Below are positions 54,765-63,281 of a stretch of DNA of 64,000 bases, in pieces. The notes beneath the pieces were generated by a model. That model ran no database searches. It had not been told where the DNA came from and saw only the letters and a list, made by a program, of their open reading frames with translations. How positions within the stretch are numbered: position 1 is the stretch's first letter; the number at the start of each line of letters is the position of its first letter. Source of the stretch: Niastella caeni (lineage in GTDB: Bacteria; Bacteroidota; Bacteroidia; Chitinophagales; Chitinophagaceae); the NCBI RefSeq assembly GCF_004834005.1, contig NZ_STFF01000002.1:310001-374000 (forward strand). The letters are read 5' to 3'. A program made the translations under genes and the position numbers.

Positions 54765-55951
54765 ATCTTTCCATTTTCAGAATTGAATTACAACAGGAAC
54801 TGCAAGCCATTCTTGATTACTGGATAAACAATACGGTAGATGAGATGGAAGGCGGTTTTTATGGCAGGATCGATAACGACAATATAAGTTATCCCGATGC
54901 GCCAAAGGGAAGCGTATTGAACGCCCGCATCTTGTGGACGTTTTCGGCAGCATTTAGTCTTACAAAAGATCCGCAGTATGCAACAATGGCGGAGCGGGCA
55001 TTTTCTTATATACAGGACCATTTTATCGACAAAGAATACGGCGGTGTATACTGGAGTGTAACGCACCGGGGCGATATTCACGACCCTAAGAAACAGTTAT
55101 ATGCCCAGGCTTTTGTGCTGTATGCTTGTAGCGAAATTCATCGGGCGTTGCAGGTTGAACCGGCCAAAAAACTGGCAATAGCGTTGTATCATTTGATACA
55201 GGAAAAGAGTTTCGATGCTATAAAGGGTGGTTACTTTGAAGCGTATGCCCGCAACTGGCAGCCATTGGCCGATCTGCGACTGAGCGATAAAGATGCCAAT
55301 GAGAAGAAAACGATGAATACGCACCTGCATATTCTTGAAGCGTATACCTGTTTATACCGCATCTGGCCAGATGAACAATTAAAGCAGCACATCATCTTAC
55401 TGCTTAAAAATTTCGACGATCATATCATCGATCAGCAAACCGGTCACTTGCATTTGTTTTTTGATGAAGACTGGAATGTGAAATCTGGCACCGTTTCTTA
55501 TGGCCATGATATAGAAGCCAGTTGGTTATTGCTTGAAGCTGCTGAAGTAATTGGCGATGAAGCGTTGATTGCAGGAACGAAAGCGCTGGCCATTAAAATG
55601 GCGGAAGCTGTGATCATTGGTTTGGATATCGATGGCGGCTTATGGTATGAATTTGAAAAGGCACATAACCAATTGATCAAAGAAAAGCATTGGTGGCCAC
55701 AGGCGGAGGCACTGGTAGGTTTTTACAATGCCTGGCAGCTTAGCGACCGGCACGAATTTCTGCAGTATGCATTTAATAATTGGGCGTTCATTAAACAACA
55801 CATCCGCGATCACAAAAACGGCGAATGGTTCTGGGGCGTTTATGAAGATTACACTGTAATGCCCAGCCAGGATAAAGCCGGATTTTGGAAATGTCCTTAT
55901 CATAATAGCCGCGCCTGCATGGAGATCATCCGGCGAACTACTAAACCCTGA
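54761..55951 (+). CDS. AGE-family mannobiose/cellobiose 2-epimerase
   Basis: 396 residues, (alpha/alpha)6 barrel of the acylglucosamine 2-epimerase family. Key residues seen: [33 protein letters not shown] (catalytic His), [33 protein letters not shown] and [15 protein letters not shown] near the end. Converts mannobiose to mannosylglucose, the substrate of the GH130 enzyme. Last gene of the operon; a strong terminator follows six bases after the stop. Confidence 0.93.
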   Translation: MNLSIFRIELQQELQAILDYWINNTVDEMEGGFYGRIDNDNISYPDAPKGSVLNARILWTFSAAFSLTKDPQYATMAERAFSYIQDHFIDKEYGGVYWSVTHRGDIHDPKKQLYAQAFVLYACSEIHRALQVEPAKKLAIALYHLIQEKSFDAIKGGYFEAYARNWQPLADLRLSDKDANEKKTMNTHLHILEAYTCLYRIWPDEQLKQHIILLLKNFDDHIIDQQTGHLHLFFDEDWNVKSGTVSYGHDIEASWLLLEAAEVIGDEALIAGTKALAIKMAEAVIIGLDIDGGLWYEFEKAHNQLIKEKHWWPQAEALVGFYNAWQLSDRHEFLQYAFNNWAFIKQHIRDHKNGEWFWGVYEDYTVMPSQDKAGFWKCPYHNSRACMEIIRRTTKP

Positions 55952-55956
55952 AAATA

Positions 55957-55986
55957 GGAAAGAGGGAGAACCCTCTTTCCGTTTTT
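55957..55986 (+). terminator. Rho-independent terminator of mannan operon
   Basis: A 10-bp perfect stem (GGAAAGAGGG 55957-55966 with CCCTCTTTCC 55971-55980), a 4-base loop and GTTTTT, immediately after the epimerase stop. Confidence 0.95.
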
Positions 55987-56147
55987 ATTTATGCCCTCAA
56001 AGCATAAAAAGCATTAAATAAGTTGTATAATTAACAGTCGCAGACTGTAGATGGCTTGATAATTATATGTCAAAGGTACATTTAATGGTGCAAATAAGGA
56101 AACACCAGTCTAAATGAACTGTTAAACGTTATATTATCGTGATGAGT

Positions 56148-56816
56148 TTATACCGCCATTGATTGCAGCAAACTGGCGGGAGACAGTTGTGTATAATCAG
56201 TTATGTATTGAATAATATTATTGTATGCCGCAAAGTCTTCTTTTTCATGCAACAAGGTTAGCACCACTGATGGCATACCGGCATTTTGCGCTGCTTCCAC
56301 GCCCTTGGGCGCATCTTCAAAAACCAGGCAATTACCTGCTGCCATACCTAATTGTTCTGCACAGTTGAGATAGGTTTCAGGGTGGGGTTTGCTGGTATGT
56401 ACATTGTCGGCACTGACAATAGCCTTGAAGAAATGCCTGATATTCAGATTGTCTAATACAAAATCAATATTGAACATGATCGCCGCCGAGCCAATAGCCA
56501 TTGGAATGTTCATGGCATGCGCTTTCTCTAAAAATTGTTGTAAACCTGGTATCAATTGCAGATGCGGCTTGTATTCCTGTTGATAACGTTTTTCTTTTTC
56601 TACCGAAAGCCGGTCCATTTCTTCCTGCGTAAACCGGTCTTTTCCAAATACGCGGACCAGCAACTCGCTGTTCTTGCCATACATATGGCTCTTCACTTCC
56701 TCCCAACTTAAATTGGCGCCTAAGTCATCGTTTAAAATGTGATACCATGCCTTTAAGTGAAATTGCATATCATCTATCATGGTTCCATTCAGATCGAATA
56801 AAAAAGCCTTGTTCAT
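56148..56816 (-). CDS. HAD-family phosphatase, beta-phosphoglucomutase-like
   Basis: Start ATG at 56816 gives 222 residues (MNKAFLFDLNGTMIDDMQFHLKAW); the longer reading upstream is unlikely. HAD motifs: DLNGT (motif I), GSAAIMFNIDFVLDN (motif II), KPHPETYLNCAEQLG (motif III), VFEDAPKGVEAAQNAGM (motif IV). In motif I the usual second Asp (general acid/base, DxDGT) is Asn. The cap is of the C1 type. Substrate unknown; it ends 200 bases from the mannan operon in convergent orientation, so involvement with mannose-1-phosphate is possible but unsupported. Confidence 0.88.
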   Translation of the reverse strand: MNKAFLFDLNGTMIDDMQFHLKAWYHILNDDLGANLSWEEVKSHMYGKNSELLVRVFGKDRFTQEEMDRLSVEKEKRYQQEYKPHLQLIPGLQQFLEKAHAMNIPMAIGSAAIMFNIDFVLDNLNIRHFFKAIVSADNVHTSKPHPETYLNCAEQLGMAAGNCLVFEDAPKGVEAAQNAGMPSVVLTLLHEKEDFAAYNNIIQYITDYTQLSPASLLQSMAV

Positions 56817-56952
56817 AAATTTCCCCCTTGTGCATTTAATAAAAAAAACACCGCAAAAGTAAGGCATCAGCCTCGTTTTGCAGTGTAAAACAACAAAACA
56901 CAAAAATTTATGGATCTTCAGGGTATTTGTTCGTTCTGAAAAGTTTTGATGA

Positions 56953-58794
56953 TCAAATAGTAAAGCTTACCTGCATCCGGCACCCCCGGCCGGGCGAAGA
57001 ATCTATTTTTACATGTCCGTTAAACAATTCTGTGCGGCTTATAATGTTGGTGATGCCAATGCCTTTTCGTTTGCGGGTGGTATCGAAGCCTTTTCCATTA
57101 TCGGCAATGGTGACCTGTAGCAACCGGCGGTTTTGGATGATGTTGATCTGTACTTCCGAAGCCTCGGCATGTTTTATGGTGTTGTTCAATTGTTCCTGAA
57201 CAATGCGGAAAAGGGTCATTTTTAATTTATCGTCGAGTTGCTTCTCATCGGGCACAGAAAACTGCAGGGTGATGTTACATTGCTGCGCCAGCCTGATGTT
57301 TTCGATCAGGTCATTCAGCGATAATTCCAACCCCACTTCCTTATGAAATGTTTCGATCATTGATTTTGACAAGCGGCGGATCTCTTCTATTGCACTGCTA
57401 ATTGTATCACAGCTTCGCTTGATCATACTTTCCTGCATGGCCGGCGAATCCTTGGCGCAATTGAGGTACAGCCGGGCTGTCGTTAACACCTGGCTGATAT
57501 TGTCGTGCAATTCGCGGCCCAGCGTTTCGCGTTCGTTTTCCTGCGCATCTATCACTGCTTTGGCAATTTCCTGTTGGCGCCTGATCTTTTCTTCTACCAG
57601 TTGATTCTGCAATTGTATCTTTTCTGTGATGTCATTGGCCAGTACCAGCCAGGCATTGCTTCCTTTATAATTGATGGCATGTACCCATACTTCTACAAAT
57701 ATTGTTTCGTTGTCCTTTTTAATATGCTTCCGTAGTATTGACGGACGATTGCTATGTTGGGCTTTAGGTAATATTTGGAGCAATTCTTTCTTTTCTTCCG
57801 GCGACATAATATCAAATGCCGTCATTTTCATGAATTCCTTGCGCGAATAGCCGTACAGTTGTATGGCGGCTTCGTTCACTTCTACAAATTGCAGGCTCTC
57901 GGCCTGGCATACCCAAATGGGGAGCGGACTTTTATAAAAAAGATTTTTGTACAGGTACTCCGACTCCTTTGTTAGCTCTTCGGCTTTTTTTCTTTCAGTA
58001 ATATCCCTGAAATTACCCACCAGCGCATGAACGCCCGGCACCTGTAACATGTTCGATGCCAACCCCTGCACCCAACGTTCGTTGCCGGGTTTGTCGAACA
58101 CTTTAAGATCAATGGTAAACAATTCATCCGGGTGCCTGGTAAGGTTTTCCAATAGTTCGGCAACAGCCGGCAAACTATCGGGGTGGATAAACGAACATAC
58201 ATGGCGGCCCATATAATCGTTTTCTTCGTACCCGAATATTTTTTTGGCAGAAGGCGATCCGTAAAAAATATTGCCTTCCGCATTGGCCATGGTAATGATG
58301 TCGGTGCTGTTCTCTATAAGCGATCTGAATTTCAATTCGCTGCGCCGTAATGCTTCTTCGGCATTTTTTCGTTCGGTAATATCCTGGGCAGAACAGGATA
58401 GCGCTATTATATTATTGCCTTCGCGAACGGGGTTTACCGAGATATCGAAGTACACAGGTTTTTGCTGCATGTTGATGGAGTGGGTGAACCGGAGCACAGC
58501 GCCATTGAAGGCCGCCTGGTAAATTTTATCCCAGGCTACTTTTTGCGAATCGTCGAGCAGGCCGATGCAATCTATGACCTCGGTTCCGGGCAACACCTCT
58601 TTACCGGTGAACTGTTTTATGGTATTGCGAAGATGTACATTACAAACTATGTATCGCAGGCTTTTGTCAATGATCCAGGTATACCCTTCGGTATTTTCAA
58701 TGACGCCATTTAAAATGGCTGCAAATGCAGAATGCCGTTTAGGGCTATTCAATGCCTGCATAGCATCGCTATGCGAAACAGATGAGGTTTGCAT
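56953..58794 (-). CDS. PAS-rich sensor histidine kinase
   Basis: 613 residues, no membrane segments, so cytosolic. Three PAS domains (about 25-145, 150-270, 277-395), each ending in a DITERK/DITEK-like PAC motif. Then HisKA_3 with His430 in ETLGRELHDNIS and a HATPase domain (LFRIVQEQLNNTIKHAEASEVQI, DNGKGFD, GIGITNIISRTELFNG). This is the NarX/LytS-like class that usually phosphorylates a LuxR-type regulator; none is next to it, so it is an orphan kinase here. Confidence 0.92.
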   Translation of the reverse strand: MQTSSVSHSDAMQALNSPKRHSAFAAILNGVIENTEGYTWIIDKSLRYIVCNVHLRNTIKQFTGKEVLPGTEVIDCIGLLDDSQKVAWDKIYQAAFNGAVLRFTHSINMQQKPVYFDISVNPVREGNNIIALSCSAQDITERKNAEEALRRSELKFRSLIENSTDIITMANAEGNIFYGSPSAKKIFGYEENDYMGRHVCSFIHPDSLPAVAELLENLTRHPDELFTIDLKVFDKPGNERWVQGLASNMLQVPGVHALVGNFRDITERKKAEELTKESEYLYKNLFYKSPLPIWVCQAESLQFVEVNEAAIQLYGYSRKEFMKMTAFDIMSPEEKKELLQILPKAQHSNRPSILRKHIKKDNETIFVEVWVHAINYKGSNAWLVLANDITEKIQLQNQLVEEKIRRQQEIAKAVIDAQENERETLGRELHDNISQVLTTARLYLNCAKDSPAMQESMIKRSCDTISSAIEEIRRLSKSMIETFHKEVGLELSLNDLIENIRLAQQCNITLQFSVPDEKQLDDKLKMTLFRIVQEQLNNTIKHAEASEVQINIIQNRRLLQVTIADNGKGFDTTRKRKGIGITNIISRTELFNGHVKIDSSPGRGCRMQVSFTI

Positions 58795-59178
58795 AAAATA
58801 GTAAGTATTAAAGTGTTAACAAAACACCTTGTCTTCATGGAATGTCATGAAAACACAACTCTGGTTTGGAAGGGATTAAGCGCTACTAGTCAGAGAGAAT
58901 GAATGACTGGTTGGAGAGTCGCTGAGCCTTTTGGAACGGTTGTATCGAAAACCCGTTTTGTAAATTTAAAGAAATATATTAATCAGACTGCATTAACGGC
59001 TATAAATCTTAATCTATTGCTTGTTCGTCAATTTTCTTCTAAAAGCTATTGGCCTTTTATACGCAAATAATATACTGATATGTACGCGTATGTTTGCAAG
59101 ATGGTTGTGTAAATGTAAGAAATTGTGCAAAAATGTTTTTGTTATGCAATCGCTTACTTCCCAGTAATTTTGCGTGGC
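58795..59178. other. Divergent intergenic region
   Basis: 384 bases between the kinase and the transporter; no gene seen. A TAATTTTG at 59165-59172 fits the -7 box but lies only seven bases before the transporter ATG, implying a nearly leaderless mRNA if real. Confidence 0.4.
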
Positions 59179-60333
59179 ATGGAGACTTCAGTAGTGCAAC
59201 CTGTGGTTTTAAAAAGAGCAGCCCGCTTATCGATAGCAGCATTCTTTTTTATTGCCGGATTGTGTTTTGCGAGTTGGGCTTCGCGTATTCCCGATATTAA
59301 GTTGCGGCTGAAATTAAGTGATGGTGGACTGGGCGCCGTGCTGTTTGCGCTTCCGGTTGGGTTGATGATCTCGCTGCCTTTTTCAGGCTGGCTGGTGCAC
59401 CGATTTGGTAGCCGTACAATGTTGTTGCTCTCGGCGGTGATCTATCCGGTTATCTTATCTACTATTGGGCTGGTGCAGGAAACCTGGCACCTGGTGGTTG
59501 TTTTGTTTGGATTTGGCTTCATGGGGAACCTGTATAATATAGCCGTAAATACCCAGGCGGTTAGCCTGGAAGCATTGTTTGGACGGTCGATCATGGCTTC
59601 TTTTCATGGTATCTGGAGCCTGGCGGGTTTTACCGGCGCTTCTATTGGCACCCTGATGATCAACCTTCATCTTGCCCCCTTCACGCATTTTTGTATTATA
59701 ACCGGTACGGCGTTGTTGTTGATTAGTTTGTTGTACCGCAACACGTTGCAGCAGGATATCAATGCCGATACCGACCGGCCTTTGTTTGCCAAACCCGATG
59801 CCACTTTACTAAAACTGGGATTGATCGCTATGTGCTGTATGGTATGCGAAGGTGCTATGTTCGACTGGAGCGGGGTGTATTTTCAGAAAGTGGTGGAAGC
59901 GCCCAAAGGATTGATCCCTTTAGGGTATACTGCTTTTATGAGTACCATGGCGGGCGGCCGTTTCCTGGGCGATAGGTTGGTTATGCGGCTGGGCGTTCTG
60001 CGCATGTTGCAATTAAGTGGGTTGGTGATTGCGTGCGGATTGGCCATTGCCATAAGTTTTCCTGCAATAGTTACTGCCACGTTGGGTTTTATGCTGGTTG
60101 GAATTGGTGTTTCTTCTGTAGTTCCGCTGGTGTATAGTTTGGCCGGAAAATCAACAGTGTTTTCGCCGGGCGTGGCACTTGCTGCCGTTTCTACCATTGG
60201 TTATTTAGGTTTTCTGGCTGGTCCGCCTCTGATAGGTTTTATTGCCGAAGCCGCGAGTTTGCGCTGGTCGTTAGCCTTCATAGCAGTGTTGGGGTTTACG
60301 ACGACGATCATTGCCAGCAAGACAAAGTTTTGA
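59179..60333 (+). CDS. MFS transporter (YbjJ-like)
   Basis: ATG 59179 gives 384 residues with 12 membrane segments. SRIPDIKLRLKLSDGGLGAVLFALPVGLM and FGSRTMLLLSAV between helices 2 and 3 mark the major facilitator family; GFGFMGNLYNIAVNTQAVSLE and GLIPLGYTAFMSTMAGGRFLGDRLV recall the YbjJ/FucP-like branch. Substrate unknown, perhaps a sugar or amino acid export or import. An array of 14-base repeats starts directly at the stop codon. Confidence 0.88.
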   Translation: METSVVQPVVLKRAARLSIAAFFFIAGLCFASWASRIPDIKLRLKLSDGGLGAVLFALPVGLMISLPFSGWLVHRFGSRTMLLLSAVIYPVILSTIGLVQETWHLVVVLFGFGFMGNLYNIAVNTQAVSLEALFGRSIMASFHGIWSLAGFTGASIGTLMINLHLAPFTHFCIITGTALLLISLLYRNTLQQDINADTDRPLFAKPDATLLKLGLIAMCCMVCEGAMFDWSGVYFQKVVEAPKGLIPLGYTAFMSTMAGGRFLGDRLVMRLGVLRMLQLSGLVIACGLAIAISFPAIVTATLGFMLVGIGVSSVVPLVYSLAGKSTVFSPGVALAAVSTIGYLGFLAGPPLIGFIAEAASLRWSLAFIAVLGFTTTIIASKTKF

Positions 60334-60389
60334 GTTTACAGTTCAAAGTTTACAGTTCAAAGTTTACAGTTCAAAGTTTATAGTTCACT
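60334..60389 (+). repeat. Tandem 14-base repeat, left arm
   Basis: Three perfect copies of GTTTACAGTTCAAA (60334, 60348, 60362) and one degenerate copy to 60389. The complement of this unit fills the right array at 60978-61033, so the two arrays are inverted around the S23-type gene. Confidence 0.85.
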
Positions 60390-60428
60390 GTTCACGGTTT
60401 ATAGTCTTGAGTTCTTTGTTCAGCATTT

Positions 60429-60863
60429 TCAGTTCTCTAGACCGGCAGGGTTATCGTTCTTGTTGTATTTAGGATTTTTGAATTTTACTCCTTTTACGGT
60501 TGTTGTTTGAATATATTTAATTAACCCAAAAATCATTTTTCTGATTTCTCTACATAAAAGATACAGTTCGTCAAACAGAACTTTAGTAATATAATTCCGG
60601 TCTAAAAGACGGTATAGCTGTGATTGGCATTCGCAGGCAGACCCGAGGGAAACTCCCAGGAATTGAATAAATTCCTTATTTCCTCCTCTGCCAAAACCTT
60701 CTGAAATATTATCCATAATGGAACCGCTGGAGCCATTGATCTGGTCTTTTAATTTATAATCTTTCGCCAGGTCAGTCGTGTAAGTAAGTGTATGAATTTT
60801 AGAGCAGAGTAATCTTGCTTTTTGCCAGGCTGTAATTTCCTCAAAACTGTAAAAAGTAGCCAT
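60429..60863 (-). CDS. Four-helix-bundle protein (S23 / 23S rRNA IVS-type)
   Basis: 144 residues. Four amphipathic helices: SFEEITAWQKARLLCSKIHTLTY, LKDQINGSSGSIMDNISEGFGRG, EFIQFLGVSLGSACECQSQLYRLLDR, LFDELYLLCREIRKMIFGLIKYIQ. The patterns SIMDNISEGFGR and FLGVSLGSACE are hallmarks of the S23/avd-like four-helix-bundle family, first seen inside 23S rRNA intervening sequences. No rRNA is nearby. It is bracketed by inverted repeat arrays, suggesting a mobile or self-contained unit. Confidence 0.9.
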   Translation of the reverse strand: MATFYSFEEITAWQKARLLCSKIHTLTYTTDLAKDYKLKDQINGSSGSIMDNISEGFGRGGNKEFIQFLGVSLGSACECQSQLYRLLDRNYITKVLFDELYLLCREIRKMIFGLIKYIQTTTVKGVKFKNPKYNKNDNPAGLEN

Positions 60864-60977
60864 TACAAAGTTTTTAAAAATGAAACAATGGTAATGATGC
60901 TACTAAAAAGCCTGATAATTTAAATATAGAAACATAATTTTAACTGGCAAAAATAAGTTCCCTAAAAAGCTTATACT

Positions 60978-61033
60978 AAACTGTAAATTTTAAACTGTGA
61001 ACTGTAAACTGTAAATTTTAAACTGTGAACTGT
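60978..61033 (+). repeat. 28-base direct repeat, right arm
   Basis: Two perfect 28-base copies (60978-61005 and 61006-61033), each made of two 14-base half-units based on AAACTGTAAA and AACTGTGAACTGT. They are the inverted, slightly diverged version of the array at 60334-60389. Confidence 0.85.
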
Positions 61034-61036
61034 AAA

Positions 61037-62170
61037 CTAAGAACTCAATAACTTACTAACCTGCTCTCCAATAACCGGCGCCAACGCTACCCCCATACCA
61101 CTCATTCTAACAGCGCAATAAACATTCGGTGATACTTCTTTTACGATCGGCATTTTTTCGTTGCCCATACCCATAATGCCGCTCCACCGGTCGGTGATCT
61201 GATAGGTATAGCCGGGAAGGATGTATGTTTTCAAAAAATGCTCTAACTCTTGTTGTATCGTATCGGTAATGGTGAGCTCGGTGGTATTTTCTTCTTCAAA
61301 TGCTTTATTGCGCGCACCGCCGAGCAAAACGCGGTTGCCCAGGTTGCGGAAATAATAATACCCGGCATCATAATGAAATGTTCCTTTAAGTGGTAAGCCT
61401 TCAATAGGGGAGGTTACGAGTACCTGTCCGCGGGCGGGCACAATATCAAGCTGAGGTAATAATTGCCGGGCAAAGGCATTGGTGCATACCAGCACTTTAC
61501 CGGCTTTTAAATGCATCAACTGGTTCGTATACAGAACAATGTTATCATTTACTTTTTCAAACCCACTGATCTCAATCGCATTCAACACCGTTACGCCCAT
61601 CGATTGTACGGCCTGTAATAATGCCTGGCATAATTTGCCGGAGTGTAAATAGCCTTCTAGTTTGTTCTCTATTAAATGGCTGGTATTGTGCAGGCCTAAT
61701 GCGGCAATCTTTTCATCGGCTTGTTTAAAGGTTTTCTTTTTACCGGTTATGTTGTACAGCAATTTATTCAACCGCTCTGTTTCATGAGCTAATTGGTTTT
61801 TACGTTCGGCATCCTGTGCTGCGAACAACTCATAGCCGCCACACAGGTCAAAGTCGATGCTATGTTCCTTAAATACTTTACGAATGCGTTGTAACCCTTT
61901 ATAGCGCATTTCAACCAGTTGCAGCATATTGTCATCTCCAAAGCGGGCGGCATCTTCCACCAGTTCGGTAACACTGCCAAAGCAGGCAAAGCCGGCGTTG
62001 CGGGTGCTGGCGCCGGTGGGAATAATACCCCGGTCTACAATGGCCACGGAAAGGGTAGGATGGTTCTTTTTCAAATGCCAGGCGCACCATAAGCCTACCA
62101 GGCCGCTGCCCACGATGATCACATCTTTAGGCGCATAAAAACTTTCTTTTTCCCAAATTGATATTTGCAT
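61037..62170 (-). CDS. FAD-dependent oxidoreductase (DAO family)
   Basis: 377 residues. Rossmann GxGxxG at 21-26 (GSGLVG), VDRGIIPTGASTRNAGFACFGS, CTNAFARQLLPQLDIVPARGQVLVTSP, FHYDAGYYYFRNLGNRVLLGGARNKAF and DRWSGIMGMGNEKMPIV mark the D-amino-acid oxidase/glycine oxidase family. Substrate unknown. Divergent from the DUF4197 gene with only 50 bases between. Confidence 0.9.
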   Translation of the reverse strand: MQISIWEKESFYAPKDVIIVGSGLVGLWCAWHLKKNHPTLSVAIVDRGIIPTGASTRNAGFACFGSVTELVEDAARFGDDNMLQLVEMRYKGLQRIRKVFKEHSIDFDLCGGYELFAAQDAERKNQLAHETERLNKLLYNITGKKKTFKQADEKIAALGLHNTSHLIENKLEGYLHSGKLCQALLQAVQSMGVTVLNAIEISGFEKVNDNIVLYTNQLMHLKAGKVLVCTNAFARQLLPQLDIVPARGQVLVTSPIEGLPLKGTFHYDAGYYYFRNLGNRVLLGGARNKAFEEENTTELTITDTIQQELEHFLKTYILPGYTYQITDRWSGIMGMGNEKMPIVKEVSPNVYCAVRMSGMGVALAPVIGEQVSKLLSS

Positions 62171-62223
62171 TTTTATAATTTTACGGCCTTAATCTTGCTT
62201 AATTTAAAAGTAAACAATTGATG

Positions 62224-62955
62224 ATGAAAAAAATTATCCAATTATTATCCTGTGTAATCCTTTTTACCGGTTGCGAAAGTACGCACCAGATCCTTAAAAC
62301 ACTGGAACCCTATGCAGCGGGCGCCAATGGTCAGTTGACCAGCGGTGAAATTGCCTCCGGTTTAAAACAGGCGCTTGAAGTGGGCGCTCAGAATTCTTCC
62401 AGCCAGCTCTCGGCTTTGGATGGCTTTTTTAAGAATGCTGCTATAAAAATACTGTTACCGCCCGAAGCGCAGAAAGTAGAAAAAACATTGCGTGATCTTG
62501 GCATGAGCAGTCTCGTTGATAAAGCCATTTTATCAGTGAACCGGGCTGCAGAAGACGCCGCCAAATCTGCCGCGCCTATTTTTATTGATGCTATTAAAAC
62601 CATGACCATCCAGGATGCGTTGGGTATTTTAAAGGGCGGTGATTTTGCCGCTACCAATTATTTGAAGTCGAAAACAACTTCGTCGTTAACAACGGCCTTT
62701 AAACCGGTTATTGAAAGTTCGCTCAGTAAAGTGAATGCTACCAAATACTGGTCGGATGTGTTTAATACCTACAACAAATTTGCTACGAACAAGATCAATC
62801 CCGATCTGTCGGCTTTTGTTACCGGCAAAGCCATTGATGGTATTTTTTACCAGGTAAGCCTGGAAGAACAGAAGATCCGCAAAGACCCTGTTGCGCGGGT
62901 AACCGATCTGTTGAAGAAAGTGTTTGGAAGCAAGCAGGCGCAGGGAGGAAGTTGA
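62224..62955 (+). CDS. DUF4197 lipoprotein
   Basis: About 243 residues; ATG 62221 and 62224 are both possible. Lipoprotein signal with Cys (LFTGC). The body is the DUF4197 fold: TSGEIASGLKQALEVGAQNSSSQLS, FKNAAIKILLPPEAQKVEKTLRDLG, ALGILKGGDFAATNYLKSKT, ALDG-type end GKAIDGIFYQVSLEEQKIRKDPVARVTDLLKKVFG. Function unknown; found in many Gram-negatives, usually in the periplasm. Confidence 0.92.
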   Translation: MKKIIQLLSCVILFTGCESTHQILKTLEPYAAGANGQLTSGEIASGLKQALEVGAQNSSSQLSALDGFFKNAAIKILLPPEAQKVEKTLRDLGMSSLVDKAILSVNRAAEDAAKSAAPIFIDAIKTMTIQDALGILKGGDFAATNYLKSKTTSSLTTAFKPVIESSLSKVNATKYWSDVFNTYNKFATNKINPDLSAFVTGKAIDGIFYQVSLEEQKIRKDPVARVTDLLKKVFGSKQAQGGS

Positions 62956-63190
62956 AATGAGAAATGAAGAATGCGTAATAAGGAATGAAAAAGGGAATAC
63001 AAGTTAAATGCAAATATTGAATATCGAATATTGAATGTTGAATAATGAATGTTGAAGGAAGAGGCATGAAATATTCGATGGATGAAGGTGTTTATGATTG
63101 GTCATTAGCCAACGGAACATTTACAATTAAAAAAGAAGTACAATAAAAGCACTTCGACGCCGGATATTCTACATTCGATATTCGACATTA
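62956..63190. repeat. Inverted TATTGAAT/ATTCGATA array around a small frame
   Basis: From 63009 to 63057 words like AATATTGAATATCGAATATTG and GAATGTTGAA recur; from about 63164 to 63190 the inverted counterpart (ATATTCTACATTCGATATTCG) appears. They enclose 63066-63146. Confidence 0.6.
63066..63146 (+). pseudogene. 26-codon gene fragment between repeat arms
   Basis: The frame from ATG 63066 (or 63045) reads MKYSMDEGVYDWSLANGTFTIKKEVQ and stops. The composition looks like the end of a real protein, but nothing precedes it. I cannot name the family. Confidence 0.35.
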
Positions 63191-63226
63191 AAAAAGGATC
63201 ACCTGAAACCAGATGATCCTTTTTTA
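63191..63226. terminator. Bidirectional terminator
   Basis: AAAAAGGATCA (63191-63201) pairs with TGATCCTTTTT (63214-63224), stem 11 bp, loop 12, with A and T runs on the two sides, so it can end transcription from both directions ahead of the convergent dihydrolipoyl dehydrogenase. Confidence 0.9.
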
Positions 63227-63281
63227 TTTATATGCCTTAATATTTCAGACCTACCAGCTACTTACTACTAGCCACTAGCTC

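Noticed and set aside
60334..61033. CRISPR array for the 14-base and 28-base repeats
   Set aside because: Units are adjacent without unique spacers and no cas gene is present.
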